DNA of 19,540 nt, from contig JADKCY010000021.1 of assembly GCA_016718605.1 (NCBI GenBank), positions 1 through 19,540 of the forward strand, written 5' to 3'. Shown piece after piece: positions 7,426 to 14,381 of the stretch (positions within the stretch are counted from its first letter, which is position 1; each line of letters opens with the position of its first letter). The translations under genes and the position numbers were made by a program. The notes under the pieces were generated by a model. The model saw only the letters and a list, made by a program, of their open reading frames with translations, was not told the origin of the DNA and did not search any database. Source of the DNA: Lysobacterales bacterium. GTDB lineage: Bacteria; Pseudomonadota; Gammaproteobacteria; Xanthomonadales; Xanthomonadaceae.

Positions 7426-8104
7426 ACTCGCAGCCTCCAGGCTGGGCCATCATGAATTTGTGAAAATTGCCCGGGTATGCCTCAGACTGCGCGTGGTGCG
7501 TTAGGCTCAAGTCAGGAACAACCCAAAGCTCCCCGCCGATCGCGCACCAGTTGCGCGAAAATGCGTAATCCTCACCCCACCAGGCCCCGGCATGCGCGCC
7601 ATGGTTGAAAAGATCGGTTGATAGGTGATAGGGCGGCCCGTAGTTGAGCGCCGGGTAGGCCGTCATGAACCGACCTACAGCCTCTTTCGTGATCTTCATG
7701 AACCCGGCAGGGATGCGGGTTGCCTTGATGCAGCCATCAGCGCGCACCTTAGGAGACCCGTCTTCGTTGTCGTCCAGAACGCCCATGAACTTTACGGGGC
7801 CGTCCTCTTTGAAGCGGTACAGCCCGGCCACCACCTCGCCGGGTGTGTCGATGAGCTTCAGAAGGTCAGCAGGGCGCCAGCTTAGATCATGGTCGATGAA
7901 CACAACCACATCAGCGCCAGCATCTAGAGCCTTGCGCAGCATAGTCGCCCGGGCTCCGCTGATGTACGGGCACCCAATCTCGGTGACCATCGCATGGCTC
8001 CACCCGGCAGCCTCAATGACTGGCACAGAGGCCGCCACCGAATCGAGGCACTCCCGATATGGGCGGGTCAGTGTCGGAATGCAGAATACAACCTTCTTTG
8101 CGCG
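7406..8104 (-). CDS. Phage glycosyltransferase-like protein, 5' end lost in poly-G block
   Basis: About 232 reliable residues beginning RAKKVVFCIPTLTRPYREC. The frame stays open into the poly-G/C block to 8365, but that part translates to poly-Pro and is not credible; the start codon probably lay a few codons upstream of position 8104. Features of a GT-A-type transferase: initial beta strand VVFCIPTLTRP, GCPYISGARATMLRKAL, a DxD-like VVVFIDHDLSWRPADLL, GFMKITKEAVGRF, WGEDYAFSRNW and DLSLTHHAQS. Related genes occur among podovirus head genes. The acceptor is unknown; it could glycosylate a virion protein or a host surface molecule. The 3' end overlaps the gp4-type gene by 20 nt. Confidence 0.7.
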   Translation of the reverse strand, partial: RAKKVVFCIPTLTRPYRECLDSVAASVPVIEAAGWSHAMVTEIGCPYISGARATMLRKALDAGADVVVFIDHDLSWRPADLLKLIDTPGEVVAGLYRFKEDGPVKFMGVLDDNEDGSPKVRADGCIKATRIPAGFMKITKEAVGRFMTAYPALNYGPPYHLSTDLFNHGAHAGAWWGEDYAFSRNWCAIGGELWVVPDLSLTHHAQSEAYPGNFHKFMMAQPGGCEYDNDRA

Positions 8105-8327
<223 letters not shown>

Positions 8328-8567
8328 GCCGAGCAGGACCCAGCCATTGAGGCCCAAAGCCGCAAGAGTGTTCATCACCTCCTGCATTTGAGCTACTTGC
8401 AGCGTGCCGTAGCTGGCCGAAGTAACCACGTTGGTGGTGGTGTGGGTGGTTGCGGTGGCTCGCTGCACTACCGGGGTGGTGCCATAGAAGCCGATCTTCG
8501 CCGATGCGTCCTTGCCAAAAACAGAACCGCCCTCCGCGCCAATATCAATAACTGCATCAAAAGCCAT
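8328..8567 (-). CDS. Short head-fibre-like structural protein, 3' end lost in poly-G block
   Basis: About 80 credible residues starting MAFDAVIDIGAEGGSVFGKD. It contains KIGFYGTTPVVQRATATTHT and ends in VAQMQEVMNTLAALGLNGW. The pattern KIGFYGTTPV.Q, followed by a Thr/Ser-rich linker and a short helix (EVMNTLAALGL) near the C-terminus, is common in small phage head-fibre or decoration proteins encoded just after the coat gene. The helix would normally be followed within a few residues by the stop, but the sequence enters the G/C block first. ATG at 8567-8565 has AGGA at 8574-8577, 6 nt upstream. The precise role is unproven. Confidence 0.65.
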
Positions 8568-8592
8568 TTCGTTTCCTTTCGTGTGTTTGAGA

Positions 8593-8610
8593 TGGCCCCC
8601 GAAGGGGCCA
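8593..8610 (-). terminator. TTCG-loop hairpin after coat gene
   Basis: Minus-strand TGGCCCC-TTCG-GGGGCCA, a perfect 7-bp GC-rich stem with a UUCG tetraloop, 5 nt after the coat stop codon. No T tract follows (TCTCAAAC), so it is a weak or partial terminator, or an mRNA-stabilising 3' structure for the abundant coat message. Confidence 0.55.
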
Positions 8611-8615
8611 CTTGG

Positions 8616-9809
8616 TTAGGCGTCGTTGTGGATGCGGGCAGCCAGTTGCGGGCGGATGGCCTTGTAGCCATACAGCACGTCAAGACGGCACGGGAACGAA
8701 CGATCAGAAACCTGGAAGTCTCGCACCAGCGAAACGCTGATACCGTCCACCACTTCACGACGGGCCCAGTCCACGCCCTCAGGCAACGGAAGGTCAGCCG
8801 TAACGAACGCAAACGCGCTCTTGTGGTAGACCAGAGACTCGGTCAGGGTTTCAGAAGCGCCCGCGCCAACTTTCACAACGGCCGACGAATTGGCCATACC
8901 AGCAGCAACCACGTTCTGGCGAGGGCCAGAGGTGTAGAGCGCCGGGGTGAAGGTCATTGCCGTGGTGCAATCGGCAGTCACAACAAATTGTTGCAGCACG
9001 CCGGTGCTCACCTTGGTTTCTGGGTGTACGCGGTAGCAGCCAGCCACAGTAAACACGTCGCCAGCCTTGAAGGTGGTGGCCGCGCCCGTCAGGGTAGCGG
9101 CAACCGATCCATTCGTGGTAACCGCGCCGCTGATGGTGTAGCTCGTGGTTTTGGCTGCGGTGCCGGTCTGGTGCGGGAGCAACAGCGTGTTTTCGTAGAT
9201 GTTCTCGAAGCCCGCCGTGCGGCCAATGATGCCATCTCGATATTGCTTCTTGATCGCCTCGCTGTCGTGGAACAGGCCCTTCGTGTCGATCTGGAACTTC
9301 GTCGAGTGGCCGGTGTTCATCAGCAGCGTACGCTGGCTCATGGGAGCCAGGTTGTCAGACAGGATCTGACGCGCGGTGCTTGCTGAGGTGAACGAGAAGG
9401 CGGCAGCATCGCCGTCGTACAGGTTGTAAACCTGCGTGCGCATCGAGAGTGCATCCGCCTCGATATTGGCGGCCAGCACCGACATTGCGGGCTCAATGAT
9501 GCGCTCGCTGAAGTCATCAATGTCAAGCGTCAGCTCGTCAGAGGTGAAGTTCATATCAACACCCTTCACGGTCGCCATGGTCAGATCGACCGACGTTTCA
9601 GAGGTGTTCTGCGCCGACATATTCATACCCGTTCGCACGGTGTATTCATTCGGCATGCGAATCTTCAGCGTGTCGCCAATCTTGGCGCCCTTGCGTGCGA
9701 AAGAATCGTCGTATTGACGATCAATCGAACCGATGAAGTTGAGCTTCTGGTGCAGGATCATCGCGGCTTTGCGCGTGACTGCGGTGGGGGTGAGGATAGT
9801 ATTAGCCAT
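8616..9809 (-). CDS. Major capsid protein, P22 gp5-like
   Basis: 397 aa, compared with 430 for P22 coat protein. P22 coat family features: N-terminal MANTILTPTAVTRKAAMILH with LNFIGSIDRQYDDSFA, GDTLKIRMPNEY, the domain around VDLTMATVKGVDMNFTSDE and LDDF-type SERIIEPAMSVLAANIEADA, PMSQRTLLMN, and the C-terminal DVLYGYKAIRPQLAARI. It would build the icosahedral shell on the scaffold. The beta-rich insert around residues 215-310 (ISGAVTTNGSVAATL..., CYRVHPETKVSTG) corresponds to the inserted part of the HK97 fold. ATG at 9809-9807 overlaps the scaffold stop by 8 nt; AAGGA lies about 10 nt upstream. Confidence 0.93.
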   Translation of the reverse strand: MANTILTPTAVTRKAAMILHQKLNFIGSIDRQYDDSFARKGAKIGDTLKIRMPNEYTVRTGMNMSAQNTSETSVDLTMATVKGVDMNFTSDELTLDIDDFSERIIEPAMSVLAANIEADALSMRTQVYNLYDGDAAAFSFTSASTARQILSDNLAPMSQRTLLMNTGHSTKFQIDTKGLFHDSEAIKKQYRDGIIGRTAGFENIYENTLLLPHQTGTAAKTTSYTISGAVTTNGSVAATLTGAATTFKAGDVFTVAGCYRVHPETKVSTGVLQQFVVTADCTTAMTFTPALYTSGPRQNVVAAGMANSSAVVKVGAGASETLTESLVYHKSAFAFVTADLPLPEGVDWARREVVDGISVSLVRDFQVSDRSFPCRLDVLYGYKAIRPQLAARIHNDA

Positions 9810-10572
9810 ATCGTGTTAGTCCTTTTGCTTCCATTCGGGCCCGTTCCTTCTTGATCCAATCCGCGGTGGAGTCCGAGTCGCTCGGGCTGGAATCCGCAGA
9901 GGCTCTCGCCTTGACTGGTGCAAGTGGTTTCGGGGCGTTGCTTGTCTTTGGTTTGGCCTTCTCGCCTAGCTCGCTTTCAATCCGAGCCAGTTGTTTGGCC
10001 AGCTTTGCGGGGCTCAGACCTTCCAGATCGCTCGCCACATCGGGGTTTTTCCCCAGGTAGTAAAGCAGCTCAGTAGGCGAATCGGCAACGTCGAGAACCA
10101 CCTCCATAAACGGGCTTGGCGCCCCGTTCTTCTGCACAAAATCCCCAACCTCTGCGGCTAGGTCTTTCAGTGCTGGCATGTAGTCAGCGTGCTTTTTCGA
10201 TCCTTCTGACACCAGGGTGTTGGCGCGTTCTGCAAATCGGTCAATCCGGGCAATCTCCCGGGCTAACGTCATTGGGTCTGCGCTCGATGTGTCGCTCTCA
10301 TCTGTTGGGGCTGACCTCGCCTCCAGCTCCTGCAATCGCGCTTTGAGCTGTTCGTTTTCAGCCCGGGAGCGATAGACATTCGCCGTTTGCTTATCAATCC
10401 TGCGTTGCATCCGTTTGAGTGCTTTGTCTGCCTCTTCGCCTTCATTCGGCGTAGCTGCGGCACTTTCGGTATCTGCATCGGCTTCCTGGGTGACCAGATC
10501 AGGCGCTTCGGTCTCAGTGGCTTGGTTTTGAGTCTCTTCCACAGGCGAGACTTGGGATTCTTCAGTGCTCAT
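9802..10572 (-). CDS. Capsid scaffolding protein
   Basis: 256 aa from ATG at 10572-10570 (a TTG nine bases upstream would add MDT). Highly charged, almost free of aromatic residues in its first third: acidic N-terminus (residues 1-50), helical coiled-coil stretch 50-86 (DKALKRMQRRIDK, ENEQLKARLQELEARS), a more folded centre 100-205 (DFVQKNGAPSPFMEVVLDVA, ELLYYLGKNPDVASDLEGLS) and a Ser/Asp/Lys tail ending DWIKKERARMEAKGLTRYG. The basic helical C-terminus is what scaffold proteins use to bind coat protein. Position between portal and coat is that of P22 gp8. Its role would be to nucleate procapsid assembly and recruit portal, then leave. Confidence 0.85.
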   Translation of the reverse strand: MSTEESQVSPVEETQNQATETEAPDLVTQEADADTESAAATPNEGEEADKALKRMQRRIDKQTANVYRSRAENEQLKARLQELEARSAPTDESDTSSADPMTLAREIARIDRFAERANTLVSEGSKKHADYMPALKDLAAEVGDFVQKNGAPSPFMEVVLDVADSPTELLYYLGKNPDVASDLEGLSPAKLAKQLARIESELGEKAKPKTSNAPKPLAPVKARASADSSPSDSDSTADWIKKERARMEAKGLTRYG

Positions 10573-10603
10573 TGTGTCCAATGAAACATGCCGACAAGCC
10601 CCG

Positions 10604-10653
10604 GCAAGTGGGCGCTTACTTCTGGCAGCGTACCAGAGTAAGCGCTAACTTGC
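10604..10653 (-). other. Long imperfect hairpin ahead of scaffold gene
   Basis: Minus-strand arms GCAAGT-TA-GCGCTTACT and AGTAAGCGC-CC-ACTTGC form 9 bp plus 6 bp around a 2x2 internal loop. Inside, CTGG and CCAG extend the stem by 4 bp past a bulged A. The 5' arm begins at the last codons and TAG of the upstream gene. No T tract follows. Possible attenuator or RNase processing site separating portal/fibre from scaffold/coat. Confidence 0.6.
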
Positions 10654-11043
10654 AAGTCTCAGGATCATCTCAATGGCGGCTTCGTCGTCCTCCACGAATG
10701 CCGCGCGTTTGGCCTCTGCGAGCGCTAGGGCCGTGGTGAGTTGCTCAGAGTTCGCGGCAAGCGCTGACAACTCAGCGTCAACGGCAGCCGCACGAATCGC
10801 TGCCATGCGCAGAGCGAACCCATCCCGGGCTGCTTCAATGCGCCTCTCAGCCACCACAGGGGCGGGCGCAGCATCGTGCAAAACTCGCCGCTTGCGCCTT
10901 GGCGGCAGCGGCCAGCCACCGGATACGCTTTCTTCTGGCTGCGGAGCCGGAGGCTCGCCCCCTACCTCATACCAAACGCCGGGAGCCCAGGCGGTAGTGC
11001 TCCAAACACCAACCGCCCAAACACCGATTGTCGAGAGGCTCAC
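10645..11043 (-). CDS. Small protein with Trp pentad repeat, follows large fibre gene
   Basis: 132 aa from a GTG start that overlaps the fibre stop by 4 nt (GTGA), so translation is probably coupled. Residues 7-25 read GVWAVGVWSTTAWAPGVW, with Trp at 9, 14, 19 and 24, an exact five-residue period. A Pro/Gly-rich linker (28-50) with a basic PPRRKRR follows, and residues 64-131 are an Ala-rich probable coiled coil (VAERRIEAARDGF, ALRMAAIRAAA, AEAKRAAFVEDDEAAI). I do not recognise the family with certainty; short Trp-repeat proteins do accompany some phage fibres. It could be a fibre assembly partner or an anchor. No signal peptide or membrane helix is evident. Confidence 0.6.
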   Translation of the reverse strand: MSLSTIGVWAVGVWSTTAWAPGVWYEVGGEPPAPQPEESVSGGWPLPPRRKRRVLHDAAPAPVVAERRIEAARDGFALRMAAIRAAAVDAELSALAANSEQLTTALALAEAKRAAFVEDDEAAIEMILRLAS

Positions 11044-14000
11044 ACGTTAAACGGCGTGCTACTGCCGTTGCCGGTGATTGCTACATCGTTGATTTGCTGT
11101 ATGTTGCTGTGGATCGGCGTAGTCGTGGCAGCAGAGAGAACAGCCGTCGCCACGCTTGACGCGCTCGGTGCGTTGGTGAGGCCCATGAGCTGGGCAGACT
11201 CCGCGCCAGTTAGGCCAGACACCCCGGTTTCCACAACATCAGGCACGCCCGAATAGTCATTGTGAATCGAATAGCTCGTGGTGGCGATGATGCTTGAGCC
11301 GTCGGAGCGATAGAGGCGCACATCGTTGTCCGTGAAGCGCAGGGCCACAGAGGCGTTGATGTTCTCCACACGCATGTCAACGGTTGCGACGTTGATTCGA
11401 ATGGCGTTTGTCGCCAGGTACGTGATGGCGCCGAATGCCGTACTGATCCCGGCCTCGGTCGTGAGCGCGTAGTTGTAGAAGGCCCCGAGTCTGGTCTTGG
11501 TCGATGCGCCATCGGCATCGTTGGCGTCTATCTCGATGTTCCCGGTCACGTCCAGCGTGAATTCGGCAACCGCAGACCCATCGATTCCCCAGGCCGCATA
11601 GGTGGCATCAAGTGTTTGCGTGACGAGGAATTGAACCCCGGCCGTCGCGTTGTAGATGCCGAAGACCTCTACCGGCTCATACCCGAGCTTGCACACCCTG
11701 AGGCGCAGCGTCTCACCCTCTGCCGCCTCGGTGGTGATGGCGTAGCTGTAGCTGGTGTCTCCGTTGACCGTGTTGTCTATCTCGGTTGCAGTGTCCACGT
11801 TGTAGAGCTGCACGCGTGAGCTGGCCAGCACCGTAGCGCTTGCGGCGCCCGGGGTCACCACGTTTTGGTGTGTGGCCCCTGTGGAGTCTGTCACGATGTA
11901 ATTCACCGCGTCAGCGCTCGGAACGTTGATCAGCCACACCCCAGGCGCGCAGCTCAGCACGCCGCCGCTGTACTGCCCAAATGGCGCAGCCTTAACGACC
12001 GTCATTGAGCTGTGCGCGCGCTGGTATGTCTCCGCCGCTATCCCGTTGAGCGTGCCCGATGCATTCTCGCGGCAGATGTATTGCAATCGCTGATACACCT
12101 CAGACAGTGGGCGGCTCGCGCAGTCCACCTCAACGTAATAGGTGCGCGCCCCATCCCCGTCTCCGAAGTCACGCGAGATGGTGCCGAATGTCGTGGTCAC
12201 GTCAGACCATCCGCTTACCGTCGCCGTGGTGTCCGTGATGTTGGCATCGACCAGCGTCACCAGCGGCATCACGTTCCGGCCGCCTGCGCTCAGGTCTGAT
12301 TCGTAGTGATCGAATGTGTAGCCCCACTTGCGGGCATACCCGGTCACGAGGCCGCTCGATACCAGTGATCCAGCGTTTTTGACCTTCAGCAGCACGTCAA
12401 AGTCACCAGCGGCCCAGAAGTTCGTGACCTCAGTTGTGCCTTGGTACAGGTAGGCCGTGGGGGTGCCAGCCATGCCGCTGGATGGGACGTTGTAGACGTT
12501 GCTCCAAAGCGTGCCGTCTTGCAGCTCAAGCGATCCGCCCTTGAGGTCTTCAATGTCGGCCTCGCTGATTGCGCCAGTGTTGATCAGCTCGAACTGAGTC
12601 GGCGTGATGCCGCTCATCAGCGGGTCATCATCGACCGTGGATGAGTCGTCGGTGTAGTTCTGGTGGTACGAATACAGGTCTTGAACCGTGTAGCGCGTGG
12701 TGCCGCTCGCGTGGGCAATGGCGCCTGTGCTGGTGTTGATCGTCCAATCCGTCGCCACCCCTGCCGCGTAGCTGGCATTTACAGCGATGTCCTCATTCTG
12801 CAAACCGGCGAATGAGTAGGTGAGCCCCGCATCTTCGGTGATCGTTGCCGACACCTTTACCGGCCGGTAGTACGGGGATGCGCTGCCCTTGCGGAGGTAC
12901 AAATAGACCGGCACGCCACCGCTCGGCACTGAGTAGGTGAAGCTGTCCGTTGTCTCGCTCGACAACACCTCGTTGCGCAGCTCTGTGCCGTCCGACACCT
13001 TGGCGATCTTGAGGCGCGAGCCATCGACCATGCCGCTCGTGGCCACGGTCTGGTCATTCGGGCGCTGGTAGCCTCGATCGAATTCAAACGGGCCCAAATC
13101 CCAAGCCTCAGACCCGCCGTTGTTGTAGGCCGGGCGATCAAAGGCGAGCATGTCTGATTGCTCATACGCCGTGACTAGGGTTAGGCCAGTGTCTACCTGC
13201 GGGCCAACGCTGGTATTCGGCGCTGTGCCAGCGGGGCGGAAGTCCAAGCCCGCGTAGTCTTGGAACGTGGCATTGCTGGCTGTCATTGTCTTGACGCCAG
13301 TGTCGGTAGTTTTGTACCACGGGGCGTCAGTTGACAGCCCACCGTTGTAGCCCGCCGCGATCAGATTGGTGGATACGTAGGCGCCCCAATTGGCCGTAAC
13401 GTTGCCCACTGAAATGTTGTTGTAGTACCAGCCCGCAACTTCCTGCGCGCTGGCACCGTTGACCATCTCGAAGCCCGTGCCGTTTGCAACGGCCAGGTTA
13501 TTGGCGACCATCGACCCGCGCCCCGCATAATTGCCGACCGAGTACCCACCGCGCCCGGTGAACCCGTACACAATGTTGTTCATCACCACGCCCGACGCGC
13601 TCGGGGCGATGTAGAGGCCTACCGTCGTACTCCCTGCCGTGGAGTACAAGATGCAATTCATGATGCTGGTCGCAATGCTGCCCGTGGTCGCAAGCATCGT
13701 GCGGCTAGAGCCCCCGGTGTAGTCGCCCCACATCGCAATGCCGTCCAGCGTGTGGCGCACACCAGTAACGCCGAGCGTTTGCCCGCCGTCGTAGGTGTTC
13801 GTGCGCATCACGTAGCCCACCCCGGCGGTGAGGCTGAATACACCACCGTGCCACCCACCAGACCGGGTGCCGTTGACGTAGGTGTGAATGATCGTCTCAG
13901 CCGCTGGAATGTTGATCGTGAGCGCAGCGGTCAGCCAGTCGTCAAACGCCTCACCAATCTCGCAATAGTGCGTGTCCAGGCCGCTCGCTGGGTTCGTGGT

Positions 14001-14381
14001 GTAGTGATACGTGCGCCACGAAAGAATGCCGTCGAAGATGTACTCTACAGCGGAGTACGTCCACCGGCTCTTGTCGCTCAGGTCTGTGTAGTATTTGGAT
14101 TTGAGGACGGCGCCAGATCCTGTGCCCGTCCACGTGACCTGGGTTGTCAAGCCCACATCAGAGTACAGCTTGAAGATGTTGGTGGCGGTCACGTCAACGT
14201 AGTACGTTGTATCGAGCGCCAGGCCCGTTGGCATCGTGCCAGCCGTGAACCGCACAGCCTGGGCATCCCTCAGGCCGTGATTGGTCAGCGTGATCTGGTC
14301 ATTCGTGGCCGCAGTAGCGTCAAGAGTGACAGATTTGCCGTCTTTGCCGCCCCAGCAGATTAGGCTGTACTTTGTAGCCAT
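11040..14381 (-). CDS. Large mosaic fibre/spike-like protein with beta-helix domain
   Basis: 1113 aa, inserted between portal and scaffold. Residues 28-90 are the repeat module ITLTNHGL.d...VRFTAG..PTGLALDTTYYV common in phage structural proteins. Residues about 160-440 look like a right-handed beta-helix: repeated NNI, NNL and NNISVGN turns, closing with DLGPFEFDRG, the typical end of such domains. Residues 455-630 hold a beta module (SRLKIAKVSDGTEL...) and a WTINTSTGAI/YTVQDLYSYHQ region known from phage fibres. A second beta module is at 855-1050 (SRVQLYNVDTATEI...RLYRSDGSSIIA). The end, PIHSNIQQINDVAITGNG..., is a common fibre C-terminus. No catalytic residues were identified. Start overlaps the portal stop (TAATG). 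A side-fibre, spike or head appendage is likely; attachment site unknown. Confidence 0.7.
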   Translation of the reverse strand: MATKYSLICWGGKDGKSVTLDATAATNDQITLTNHGLRDAQAVRFTAGTMPTGLALDTTYYVDVTATNIFKLYSDVGLTTQVTWTGTGSGAVLKSKYYTDLSDKSRWTYSAVEYIFDGILSWRTYHYTTNPASGLDTHYCEIGEAFDDWLTAALTINIPAAETIIHTYVNGTRSGGWHGGVFSLTAGVGYVMRTNTYDGGQTLGVTGVRHTLDGIAMWGDYTGGSSRTMLATTGSIATSIMNCILYSTAGSTTVGLYIAPSASGVVMNNIVYGFTGRGGYSVGNYAGRGSMVANNLAVANGTGFEMVNGASAQEVAGWYYNNISVGNVTANWGAYVSTNLIAAGYNGGLSTDAPWYKTTDTGVKTMTASNATFQDYAGLDFRPAGTAPNTSVGPQVDTGLTLVTAYEQSDMLAFDRPAYNNGGSEAWDLGPFEFDRGYQRPNDQTVATSGMVDGSRLKIAKVSDGTELRNEVLSSETTDSFTYSVPSGGVPVYLYLRKGSASPYYRPVKVSATITEDAGLTYSFAGLQNEDIAVNASYAAGVATDWTINTSTGAIAHASGTTRYTVQDLYSYHQNYTDDSSTVDDDPLMSGITPTQFELINTGAISEADIEDLKGGSLELQDGTLWSNVYNVPSSGMAGTPTAYLYQGTTEVTNFWAAGDFDVLLKVKNAGSLVSSGLVTGYARKWGYTFDHYESDLSAGGRNVMPLVTLVDANITDTTATVSGWSDVTTTFGTISRDFGDGDGARTYYVEVDCASRPLSEVYQRLQYICRENASGTLNGIAAETYQRAHSSMTVVKAAPFGQYSGGVLSCAPGVWLINVPSADAVNYIVTDSTGATHQNVVTPGAASATVLASSRVQLYNVDTATEIDNTVNGDTSYSYAITTEAAEGETLRLRVCKLGYEPVEVFGIYNATAGVQFLVTQTLDATYAAWGIDGSAVAEFTLDVTGNIEIDANDADGASTKTRLGAFYNYALTTEAGISTAFGAITYLATNAIRINVATVDMRVENINASVALRFTDNDVRLYRSDGSSIIATTSYSIHNDYSGVPDVVETGVSGLTGAESAQLMGLTNAPSASSVATAVLSAATTTPIHSNIQQINDVAITGNGSSTPFNV

